Assembly: GCA_041687095.1 (NCBI GenBank)
Contig: JAWLCQ010000167.1
Coordinates: forward strand, 1-10,331
Reading direction: 5' to 3'
DNA from: JAWLCQ01 sp041687095
Lineage (GTDB): Bacteria; Planctomycetota; Phycisphaerae; SM23-33
DNA length: 10,331 nucleotides
Notes under the pieces: model-generated
Told to the model about the DNA's origin: nothing
Seen by the model: the letters and a program-made list of their open reading frames with translations, nothing else
The model's database searches: none
Shown: positions 1-6,237 of the stretch, piece after piece
Layout: each line of letters begins with the position of its first letter
How positions within the stretch are numbered: the first letter of the stretch is position 1
Translations under genes and position numbers: made by a program

Positions 1-45
1 AGCTTACAAGCCTTCGCTCCGCCCGGACAAGCCGGACGGGGGCGG
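1..45 (+). repeat. CTTCGCTCC-type hairpin repeat, copy 1
   Basis: The first bases of the window match three to four elements near 7134-7416: a flank resembling AGCTTAGAAACCTTCGCTCC (here with a few changes), then an 8-base arm, the loop ACAAG and the opposing arm, then a G-rich tail. Arms CCGCCCGG and CCGGACGG pair with one mismatch. The element may begin before the window. Its function is unknown; it belongs to the same dispersed family as the copies downstream of comEC. Confidence 0.8.
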
Positions 46-92
46 GATACGATCGGGAGGCCGCGGATCGAGGGCGCGGGATGCGGCGCGGG

Positions 93-118
93 GATGTGTG
101 GAACAACGAGGTCAGGAG
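93..118 (+). repeat. Half copy of the GTGTGGAACAACGAGG repeat
   Basis: These 26 bases match 10158-10183 at 24 positions. At the other site the sequence is followed by its own inverted complement and makes a long hairpin. Here only the first arm and the loop-proximal AGGAGACC remain, after which the sequence diverges. It therefore looks like a decayed or truncated copy of the same mobile or dispersed element. Confidence 0.75.
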
Positions 119-171
119 ACCCCGGCGCAAGAGGTGGGGGTCGGGGACCCGCAACGCAGAGGCGCGGCGCC

Positions 172-207
172 GGTTCCTCGGTCCTTGGTTCCCGGCTGCT
201 GGCTCGT
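172..207 (+). repeat. Degenerate GGTTCCT heptamer array 1
   Basis: Five approximate 7-base units (GGTTCCT, CGGTCCT, GGTTCCC, GGCTGCT, GGCTCGT) with one extra base between the second and third. This is the most degraded of three arrays of the same unit in the first 520 bases. No coding function is apparent. Confidence 0.6.
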
Positions 208-258
208 GCCCAGTCCTGACTTCCGGTTGTCGCCTGACCGTTCTCGTCTTCCGGGCGC

Positions 259-306
259 CCCCTCACCGCCTCGCTGCGCTCGGCACCTCTCCCCCGGGGG
301 AGAGGG
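259..306. repeat. Composite GC-rich element with 20-bp palindrome
   Basis: The stretch starts with a short stem (GCC at 268-270, GGC at 282-284) enclosing TCGCTGCGCTC, whose complement contains GAGCGCAGCG, the loop core seen in two other hairpins of this window. It continues into CCTCTCCCCCGGGGGAGAGG at 286-305, a perfect 20-bp self-complementary palindrome. No T tract follows on either strand, so a classical intrinsic terminator is not supported. Elements of this CCTCTCCC...GGGAGAGG look recur between genes in many GC-rich bacterial genomes; that is from memory. Confidence 0.7.
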
Positions 307-344
307 GTTTCCGTCTTCGCCTCCGGCTACGACGCGGCAAGCCC

Positions 345-380
345 GGTTCCTGATCCCCGGGTTCCTGGTTCCTGGCTTGC
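345..380 (+). repeat. GGTTCCT heptamer array 2
   Basis: Five 7-base units (GGTTCCT, GATCCCC, then after one extra G GGTTCCT, GGTTCCT, GGCTTGC). It sits immediately before the hairpin at 390-452 and shares its unit with the array that follows that hairpin. Confidence 0.65.
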
Positions 381-389
381 TTGCGCTTC

Positions 390-452
390 GGAAAAGGGGA
401 CAGGCACCTGCGCGGCGAACGACGTGCCGCTCCGGAGCCCGTCGCCTTTTCC
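390..452. repeat. REP-like two-stem hairpin
   Basis: Outer arms at 390-405 (GGAAAAGGGGACAGGC) and 437-452 (GCCCGTCGCCTTTTCC) are complementary at 14 of 16 positions. Inside them a second perfect stem pairs GCGGC (412-416) with GCCGC (426-430) around a 9-base loop. The outer arms resemble the AAAAGGGGACAGGC ... CCCCTTTTC repeats I recall from planctomycete genomes, but no REP-associated transposase gene is present here. It lies between two heptamer arrays, 60 bases beyond the 3' end of the GreA-type gene, and could act as a transcript end, though no T run follows on the minus strand. Confidence 0.7.
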
Positions 453-453
453 C

Positions 454-516
454 AGTTCCTGGTTCCTGGCTCCCGGTTCCTGGTTCCCGGTTTCTGGTCT
501 CCGGCGCCCGGTCTAC
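454..516 (+). repeat. GGTTCCT heptamer array 3, reaching the greA stop codon
   Basis: Nine consecutive 7-base units with no spacing errors: AGTTCCT, GGTTCCT, GGCTCCC, GGTTCCT, GGTTCCC, GGTTTCT, GGTCTCC, GGCGCCC, GGTCTAC. The last unit contains the complement of the TAG stop codon of the minus-strand GreA-type gene (CTA at 513-515). Because 7 is not a multiple of 3, the array is open in several frames and makes spurious proline/glycine/arginine-rich reading frames. Confidence 0.85.
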
Positions 517-2714
517 TCGCGGCCGGCGAGGGCGTCGGCCTTGAGGGCGTTGGCGATGCGGTCGATGCGGTAGTCGGCCTCGCCGCCTTCGAGGGAGAGC
601 GTCACGATGTCGCCGGGGACCTTGCCCATGAGGGTCTGGCCAAGGGTGGTCTTGTAGCTGTAGACGCGGTTCTCGATGTCGCTGTCCCACACGCCGAGGA
701 ACGTGACGTCCAGGGTGGTGCCGGTGTCGATCCGCTGGAGGGTCACGCGGCAGCCGACGCTGACGGCGTCGGTGGAGATCTCGTCGGGGTGCAGGAGGCG
801 GGCCTTGGTGAGTTCGTCCTGGAGTTTGGCCTGGCGGCCCTGGAGCATGGTGCGTTCCTCGATGGCGAACTTCCACTCGCTGTTCTCGCTGAGGTCCCCG
901 AGGGCGGCGGCGGCGCCGATGGCGCGGGAGTTGGCGGGGAGCTTGAACTCGACGAGTTCCTTGAGTTCGGCCTCTTTGGCCTGGTAGCCGGCCTCGGTGG
1001 TCCAGAGGATGTTCTCATCGGCCCAGGTGGCGACGCGTTCCTTGAGGAACAGGCGGTAGAAGCGGTCGCGGATGAGGGTGAGCATCTGCTCGCGGAGGGC
1101 GGCGGTGATCCCGTCGTTGCGTTCGATGCGGCGTTTGAGGGTGGCGGCGAGGGGTTCCTCGATGGATTCGAGGACCTCGCGGAAGCCCTCCAGGTTGCCC
1201 AGGGCGGAGCGGATCTGGCGGCAGAGTTCGCGCTTGCGGTCGTGGGAGTAGTGGTAGTCGCGGTGCATGTCCTCCATGGCGGCGAGGAGGCGGGAGAACT
1301 GGTCCATGCGCGAGGGCAGTTGGGTGGGCGGGGTCTGGGGGCCCTTCCACAGCCAGATGAGGATCTGCACGTGCTCGCGGGGCTGGACGAGGGCGTCGGC
1401 GACGGCGGCGTCGAGGTCCTCCTGGCGCCCGCGGGCGGCGAGACGGGCGGCGAGGTCGTCGATGACGCGGGCGTCGGCGAGGCCCAGGAGGCGGCGGAGG
1501 AGGTCGGGGGCGTCCTCGCGCTGTTCCAGGACGGCCATCGCGCGGTCCCACAGGTCGGTGGTGCTCAGTTCGGCGAGGGCGGCGGCGGGGTCCTCGGCGG
1601 ATTTCAGGACGTCCCCGGCCGCCGGGGGGCCCTTCTGCGGTTCCGGGGCGCCGCTTTCGAGGGCGGCGTCGATGGCAAGGACGGCCTTGAGGGACTCGGA
1701 GACCCAGGACGTGCGGAACTGGCGGGCCTGGTCGGCGAGGGCGTCCATGAGGGGCTGGGCGAAGGCGGGGTCGTAGGTCGCCCCGCGCTGCTGGGTCTCG
1801 CGGGCGTAGCGGCGGAGCAGGTCGAGGCGCTCCATGGGAAGCTTGGCGGCGTCGACCTCGGGGGCGAGTTCCTCCTCGAGCGTCCGCCCGTGGGGGTGCC
1901 ACGAGATGATCACGGGGTTGCGGCCCTCGAGGGAGAGGGTGTCGGTCTTCTTGGAGGCGGTGCGGGCGCGGGACCACCACTTGCTCCACTGGGCGGGGGA
2001 GAGCACGTCGGGGACGAGGCGGTCCTTGAGGGTGTTGGAGTCCACCTCCCCGCCGTGGGAGCGGCAGACCCCGATGAGGACGGCGGCGGGGTCGTTGTCG
2101 AGGAGGGCGGCGAGTTCGTCGCGCCGGTGCTGGTAGAGGACGCGGAAGTCATCGGGGGCGACGGGGTCGTACTCGGCCGCGAGCTTCTTGGGCTCGAGGT
2201 GGATCTCGTAGCTGTCGGCGTCGATGAGGAGGTACTCGCCCATGAGGGCGTCGAACCCCTGGACGCGGAAGACGTTGTGCTCGTAGCGGTTGGCGACGTA
2301 GCTCTCGGGGGTCACGCGGAGGCAGACGTCGAGGGTCTGCAGCGCCCCGCGGATGCCCTGGCCCATGGCGAGGCCCGAGGACTGGAGGATCTGGTCGAAG
2401 TGCTCGTGCTGCCCGTGCACCTGGCGGTAGAGTTCGACGGCCTTCTCGCGCAGGACCGTGCTGTCGGGGACGACGGAGACGACCGCGCGGGCGAGGGGCA
2501 GGCCGTGGGCCGGCTCGCCCGGGTCGAGGCGCTCCTCCAGGAGCGACCAGGCGAGCGTCTCGGCGAGTTCGTGGTGCTCGGCGGCGACGAGGGCCTCGAG
2601 CACGGCGAGGAACTGCTCGAGCGGAGCCTTCTGCTCGACGCCCTGTACCCAGAGCGCCTCGACTTCGGCCAGGTCCTTGGCGTGAATCCGGTCCTTCATC
2701 CGCAGTATATTCAT
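513..2714 (-). CDS. greA: Long GreA/GreB-family transcription elongation factor (733 aa)
   Basis: The C-terminal 165 residues are a full GreA: a coiled coil from about residue 570 with the tip motif GDLSENSEWKFA at 606-617, then an FKBP-like domain (about 650-733) ending in the typical TTLGQTLMGKVPGD stretch. Tip acids D607 and E610 match those that in E. coli GreA help RNA polymerase cleave backtracked transcripts, so activity is likely retained. E. coli GreA is about 158 aa; here about 570 residues precede it. That extension is largely helical-looking, with a tryptophan-rich WSKWWSRAR at 243-251 and an alanine/proline linker near 352-380. Similar long forms are known in chlamydiae and, as I recall, planctomycetes. 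The ATG at 2714 is preferred because GGGAGA (2724-2729) lies 9 bases upstream; an in-frame start at 2771 would add 19 unlikely residues. It is divergent from der and its stop sits inside a heptamer repeat. Confidence 0.93.
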   Translation of the reverse strand: MNILRMKDRIHAKDLAEVEALWVQGVEQKAPLEQFLAVLEALVAAEHHELAETLAWSLLEERLDPGEPAHGLPLARAVVSVVPDSTVLREKAVELYRQVHGQHEHFDQILQSSGLAMGQGIRGALQTLDVCLRVTPESYVANRYEHNVFRVQGFDALMGEYLLIDADSYEIHLEPKKLAAEYDPVAPDDFRVLYQHRRDELAALLDNDPAAVLIGVCRSHGGEVDSNTLKDRLVPDVLSPAQWSKWWSRARTASKKTDTLSLEGRNPVIISWHPHGRTLEEELAPEVDAAKLPMERLDLLRRYARETQQRGATYDPAFAQPLMDALADQARQFRTSWVSESLKAVLAIDAALESGAPEPQKGPPAAGDVLKSAEDPAAALAELSTTDLWDRAMAVLEQREDAPDLLRRLLGLADARVIDDLAARLAARGRQEDLDAAVADALVQPREHVQILIWLWKGPQTPPTQLPSRMDQFSRLLAAMEDMHRDYHYSHDRKRELCRQIRSALGNLEGFREVLESIEEPLAATLKRRIERNDGITAALREQMLTLIRDRFYRLFLKERVATWADENILWTTEAGYQAKEAELKELVEFKLPANSRAIGAAAALGDLSENSEWKFAIEERTMLQGRQAKLQDELTKARLLHPDEISTDAVSVGCRVTLQRIDTGTTLDVTFLGVWDSDIENRVYSYKTTLGQTLMGKVPGDIVTLSLEGGEADYRIDRIANALKADALAGRE

Positions 2715-2723
2715 GTTGTCAAT

Positions 2724-2729
2724 TCTCCC
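2724..2729 (-). promoter_or_regulatory. Shine-Dalgarno of the GreA-type gene
   Basis: On the minus strand GGGAGA stands 9 bases before the ATG at 2714. It decides the start over the upstream in-frame codon at 2771. Confidence 0.7.
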
Positions 2730-2848
2730 AGGGTCATGAAAGAGGCATTGTCGCATATCGGACCCCTGCAAGGCAATGGGTCGGCGGGCGAAGGGGGGCA
2801 GGATTTCGGTTTTCGGCTCTCGACCGGCGGGGGCGCGGCGGCGGGCGG

Positions 2849-2877
2849 TTGTGAAACCGGGTCCGGGACGCTACAAC
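2849..2877 (+). promoter_or_regulatory. Candidate promoter of der
   Basis: TTGTGA (2849-2854) and TACAAC (2872-2877) are 17 bases apart and each match the sigma-70 hexamers at four of six positions. The ATG of der begins only 7 bases after the -10 box, so transcription from it would start at or next to the start codon. There is no purine-rich ribosome-binding site before der, which fits a leaderless message. Inference from sequence only. Confidence 0.35.
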
Positions 2878-2884
2878 TGTGCCA

Positions 2885-4264
2885 ATGGGACTACCGATTA
2901 TCGCCATCGTGGGCCGGCCCAACGTGGGCAAGAGTTCGTTGCTGAACGCCCTGGCGGGGCGGCGGATCGCCATTGTCGATCCGACCCCCGGGGTCACGCG
3001 CGACCGCCTCTCCGTCCCCATCGCCCTGCCCGGGCGGGACGACGACGCCGACACCCCCCGCGGGTACGCCGAACTCATCGACACCGGGGGGATGGGCATC
3101 GAGGACGTCGACCGCCTCACCGACCACGTCGAGGCGCAGATCGGCTTTGCGCTGGCGAAGGCGACGGTCATCCTGTTCGTCGTCGACGCCCGCGAGGGCA
3201 TCCTGCCGCTGGACCGCGAGGTCGCCCAGCGGCTGCGGCGGACGGACACGCCCGTGATCCTCGTCGCCAACAAGATCGACCAGGCCCACCTCGCCACCGA
3301 GAGCGGGGAGTTCTTCCGCCTGGGCTTCGGGGAGCCCGTCCGCATCTCGGCCGCCCACGTGACGGGCCTCGCCGACCTCATGGACCTCGTCGTCGAGCGC
3401 CTCGGGGAGCGGTCCACCGAGCCCGCGCCCGCCCCGGTGATGCAGTTCGCCATCGTCGGGAAGCGCAACGCGGGCAAGAGCACGTTCATCAACGCCCTGG
3501 CGGGCGAGTCCCGCGTCATCGTCTCCGAGGTCCCCGGGACCACCCGCGACAGCGTGGACGTCCAGATCGACATCGGGGGGCGGATCTTCACCGTCATCGA
3601 CACCGCCGGGGTGCGCAAGCGCAAGAGCTTCTCGGGCGACATCGAGTACTACTCGCACCACCGCGCCATGCGCTCGATCCGCCGCGCCGACGTCGTCGCC
3701 CTGATGATCGACGCCTCCGTGCCCATCAGCCAGGTGGACAAGGACCTCGCCGGGGAGATCGCCGCGGAGTTCAAGCCCGTCGTCCTGGTGGTCAACAAGT
3801 GGGACCTCGCCCGGGGCGTGGCGGCGGGGGAGGACTACCAAGAGTACTTCGACAAGGTCTTCCCCGAGCTGTCCTTCGCCCCGATCACGCTGACGACGGC
3901 GACGCAGGGGACGAACGTCCGCGAGACCATCCGCGTCGCCGAGGAACTCTACCGCCAGTCCCGCACCCGCCTGGGCACGGGCGAGCTGAACACGATGGTC
4001 GAGGAGATCCTCACGGAGCGCGGCCCCTCGCACAAGGCCGGCACCAAGCCGCCCCGCCTCTACTACGCCTCGCAGGTCTCCGTCGCCCCCCCCACCATCG
4101 CCTGCTTCGTGAACGACCTGGGGAGCTTCGACCAGCGGTATCAGCGGTTCCTCCTCAACCGCCTCCGCGACCGCGTCCCCTTCGCCGAGATCCCCATCCG
4201 CCTGCTCTTCCGCCCCCGCGGCAACCGCAAACCCGCCAGACCCCAGGAAGGCTCCCGGGGCTAG
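2885..4264 (+). CDS. der: Ribosome-assembly GTPase Der (EngA), 459 aa
   Basis: Der is an essential double GTPase that binds the 50S subunit during its maturation. Two G domains and a KH-like domain are complete. G domain 1 has GRPNVGKS (10-17), DTGG (66-69), NKID (129-132) and SA at 155-156. G domain 2 has GKRNAGKS (192-199), DTAG (239-242) and NKWD (304-307), with TTA at 337-339 where SA is more usual. The KH-like domain covers about 360-445 and a short basic tail follows. Length is in the normal range of 430-500 aa. ATG at 2885 places the first beta strand (IIAIVG) as in other Der proteins; a GTG two codons earlier (2879) is possible. Neither start has a Shine-Dalgarno. The second P-loop differs from the common GRPNVGKS but keeps the GK[ST] lysine and serine. 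The gene ends 27 bases from the convergent PIN gene, with no visible terminator between. Confidence 0.98.
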   Translation: MGLPIIAIVGRPNVGKSSLLNALAGRRIAIVDPTPGVTRDRLSVPIALPGRDDDADTPRGYAELIDTGGMGIEDVDRLTDHVEAQIGFALAKATVILFVVDAREGILPLDREVAQRLRRTDTPVILVANKIDQAHLATESGEFFRLGFGEPVRISAAHVTGLADLMDLVVERLGERSTEPAPAPVMQFAIVGKRNAGKSTFINALAGESRVIVSEVPGTTRDSVDVQIDIGGRIFTVIDTAGVRKRKSFSGDIEYYSHHRAMRSIRRADVVALMIDASVPISQVDKDLAGEIAAEFKPVVLVVNKWDLARGVAAGEDYQEYFDKVFPELSFAPITLTTATQGTNVRETIRVAEELYRQSRTRLGTGELNTMVEEILTERGPSHKAGTKPPRLYYASQVSVAPPTIACFVNDLGSFDQRYQRFLLNRLRDRVPFAEIPIRLLFRPRGNRKPARPQEGSRG

Positions 4265-4291
4265 GCGCCCCCCCCCACCGCAGATCGAACG

Positions 4292-4756
4292 TCAGAATCG
4301 CCACTTCTCACGCCGGATCAACTCGATGAATCCCACGCAGTGGATCCGCATGGTCCGGCAGACGTCCGGGATCTTTGGACGACGGAGAGTTCCGGTTGCG
4401 CCCTCTCCCGTGACAACGGTACACCCATTGACGCGCGCGGTCGCGATGACCCAGGGGTCCGCGAAGCTCTTGCCGGTGCGGGCATCGACGAGCCTGGGGT
4501 GGTCATGCATGATCTGCAGCGCGCAGGCCTGCGTGGGCTCATTCAGCGGGAGGAACACGTGCGACCGATCCTTCGCCCAGCGGTGCAGGGCATCTCCTTC
4601 CTTCCGCTCCAGTTCGCGAAGAACCTCCTCCGACGAGACCAGGCGATTCTCCTCGATCAGGCAGTCCATGCGTTCCCACAGGGTGGGGAAGAGATCGTTG
4701 GGATACCATCGTATCCAGGCATCCAGCAGCGCACTGGTGTCGATGCAGTATTTCAA
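4292..4756 (-). CDS. DUF4411-type PIN-domain protein, predicted toxin (154 aa)
   Basis: PIN-fold proteins of this group are predicted metal-dependent RNases acting as toxins. The opening KYCIDTSALLDAW carries the first PIN aspartate (D6). VSSEEVLREL supplies E44 and E48, and KSFADPWVIATA supplies D100. TVVTGEG with E118 is a candidate fourth acid. All expected acidic positions are present, so the protein looks intact and its length is usual for the family. The start is TTG at 4756-4754, overlapping the TGA of the upstream gene in a TTGA arrangement, with a GGGGA-type ribosome-binding sequence inside that gene's end. This implies translational coupling to the ImmA-type partner, which probably neutralises it. 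Base composition is lower in GC than der next door. Family assignment is from motifs and the neighbour; target RNA is unknown. Confidence 0.92.
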   Translation of the reverse strand: MKYCIDTSALLDAWIRWYPNDLFPTLWERMDCLIEENRLVSSEEVLRELERKEGDALHRWAKDRSHVFLPLNEPTQACALQIMHDHPRLVDARTGKSFADPWVIATARVNGCTVVTGEGATGTLRRPKIPDVCRTMRIHCVGFIELIRREKWRF

Positions 4757-5946
4757 CGCCCTTCCCCGGCCAGAGCGGCATGGCCCTCCAGGAGTGCCTC
4801 AAGGGCGGGCAGGTGCTTGAGCCTCGCCCCGAGCAGTTCGGCAAGGTCGCTGCTCGATATCGCCTCGCGATGATACGCATCGATGACCAGGCGGGCAAAG
4901 GGCGCCCCTGTCGTGCGCACGATGCGCCGAGGCATCGGAAGGAATCCCCGTTCGGCGGACCTCCGCTCGCCTGCGTACTTCTGCCGTTGCCGGCGGTAAA
5001 ACGCTTCACTGGTGCGGCCAAGGATAAGCAAGCGGCGCACGATGACCTCTCGGCTGACGTGGAAGTGCTGCGCAAGGCGACGAAGGCTCTCCTCCGACCA
5101 GTCCACTGCTCCGGAAACATCTCGGACAAGTTCATGTTCGAGAAGGTCCCGCCGGGGCGCCAGGACTTCTCCGGCAACGACGTTGCTGAACTGCTCTGTC
5201 TTCTGTTCGGGGCTGCGCGGATGACGGCTGATCCTCAGGTTGGAGATCGCGCTGGCGCCAAGGAGAAGGTGTACGAACTCGTGCAGAAGCGTGAACACCC
5301 GCCCGGTGGGGGAATCCTTGCCGTTCACGGCAATCACCGGAAACGCTCGTTCCGCAAGGGCGACCCCCCGCACCTCCGCCACCTCAACCCCGCTCAAATG
5401 CATGACAAGAACGCCCTGATCCTCTATGGCGCTTCTCCAGCCGTTAAACGCGTCGTACTCGCTTCTCCAGCCCTCCCGCGCCGACATGGGCATGTCGAGA
5501 ATCCGGCACACTCTCTCGGCGACCGCGGGGATCGGTTCTCCAACCCGCACGGTTCCAATGAACTCTGCCGGGCCCGCGGGCGGTGGAACCACAAGGTCAA
5601 GCGCCGCCTGCCGCTGGTATTCCACCCGCCGCAACTCCGCAACGAGTTCTGGACTCAAAGCCCGAGGCGCGTCCTGCGGCAGTCGCCGGAAGTCATGCGG
5701 CACGTGAAAGCCGAGGTCGCCCGGACGGTTGGGCAGGTAGAACGCCGCCAGAGGTCGGAGGTAGACCTCCGACATCTTACGGGCTTGGTTCACGGTCGGC
5801 CGCCGTTCCCCGGACTCCCACTGGAGGAGTCGTTCCACCTTCACCCCGATTCTGTCCGCAGCTTCCTCCGGGTCCATGTTGATGGACTCGCGAGCCCAGA
5901 CCAGCAAATCCGGATTGACCAACGCTTCCTGCGGCATGGCGGACAT
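4753..5946 (-). CDS. XRE-family HTH / ImmA-IrrE metallopeptidase, predicted antitoxin (397 aa)
   Basis: Residues about 11-65 form an XRE-type helix-turn-helix (DPEEAADRIGVKVERLLQWE, then GERRP), which should bind its own promoter. The middle holds an ImmA/IrrE (COG2856, peptidase M78) domain: HEFVH at 222-226 is the zinc-binding HExxH and E251 in KTEQFSNVVAGEV is the probable third ligand. The C-terminal 80 residues (GAPFARLVIDAYHREAISSSDLAELLG) are the helical end seen in long XRE-ImmA proteins. Known pairs of this class with DUF4411 PIN proteins are predicted toxin-antitoxin modules; whether the peptidase itself acts in regulation is not settled by sequence. ATG at 5946 is chosen because GAGG stands 4 bases upstream; ATG at 5937 is an alternative. 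First gene of a two-gene operon, divergent from the PEP-tail gene. Confidence 0.95.
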   Translation of the reverse strand: MSAMPQEALVNPDLLVWARESINMDPEEAADRIGVKVERLLQWESGERRPTVNQARKMSEVYLRPLAAFYLPNRPGDLGFHVPHDFRRLPQDAPRALSPELVAELRRVEYQRQAALDLVVPPPAGPAEFIGTVRVGEPIPAVAERVCRILDMPMSAREGWRSEYDAFNGWRSAIEDQGVLVMHLSGVEVAEVRGVALAERAFPVIAVNGKDSPTGRVFTLLHEFVHLLLGASAISNLRISRHPRSPEQKTEQFSNVVAGEVLAPRRDLLEHELVRDVSGAVDWSEESLRRLAQHFHVSREVIVRRLLILGRTSEAFYRRQRQKYAGERRSAERGFLPMPRRIVRTTGAPFARLVIDAYHREAISSSDLAELLGARLKHLPALEALLEGHAALAGEGR

Positions 5947-5950
5947 GATA

Positions 5951-5975
5951 CCTCGCTGTACCGTAAGGCAGTATA
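5951..5975 (-). promoter_or_regulatory. Candidate -10 box and ribosome-binding site of the toxin-antitoxin operon
   Basis: On the minus strand TATACT (5970-5975) matches the -10 consensus at five of six positions; no good -35 is seen at 16-19 bases spacing, as may happen for a promoter under repressor or activator control. Downstream, GAGG (5951-5954) lies 4 bases before the ATG at 5946. A small odd palindrome TACGGTA (5959-5965) lies between the two and could be part of an operator for the HTH protein; this is weak. Confidence 0.35.
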
Positions 5976-6224
5976 GCTTCTATCGGCAACCGCGGCGATG
6001 AAGAATGCGGCATGCGCGACCGGGCCTTCATGATCAGGCGCCTCATCCCCCCACGGGAGCGCGGGAGGAATCGAGGACTCAGTCTCCCCACGCCCCGCAC
6101 ACCACAATCCGGGCGGGAGCCCCATGGCAATGCCGGGCAGGGGCCGGAGCCCATCTGCCCCCTCCCGCTCCCCCCGCTCATAGGATGGGGCGTTGCCCTC
6201 TCGTCCACACACGACCCACTGGGG
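5976..6224. other. Divergent intergenic region
   Basis: Together with the short leaders on each side this is the 291-base gap between the toxin-antitoxin operon and the PEP-tail gene. Apart from the candidate -10 on the minus side, I see no clear promoter for the plus-strand gene (TAGGAT near 6181 has no -35). A GCCCC/GGGGC pairing around 6118-6145 is short and not convincing. No RNA gene is recognised. Confidence 0.5.
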
Positions 6225-6231
6225 AAAGGAG
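6225..6231 (+). promoter_or_regulatory. Strong Shine-Dalgarno of the PEP-tail gene
   Basis: AAAGGAG ends 6 bases before the ATG at 6238. It selects this ATG over an in-frame TTG at 6193, and the signal peptide also begins correctly here. Confidence 0.85.
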
Positions 6232-6237
6232 ACCGCC

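Noticed and set aside
286..305. Intrinsic terminator for the GreA-type gene
   Set aside because: The palindrome is perfect but more than 200 bases past the stop codon and lacks a T tract on either strand.
454..516. CRISPR-like array
   Set aside because: Units are 7 bases in direct tandem with no spacers, and no cas gene is present.
112..876. Minus-strand frame with PGTRN/REPGT-like peptide repeats, possible repeat protein
   Set aside because: The peptide repeats are the translation of the 7-base heptamer arrays, and the rest is out of frame with the GreA-type gene.
381..2945. An 854-residue open frame on the plus strand opposite the GreA-type gene
   Set aside because: It is rich in V, G, L, A and E with no recognisable domain, and is a shadow caused by high GC in the antisense of a clearly conserved gene.
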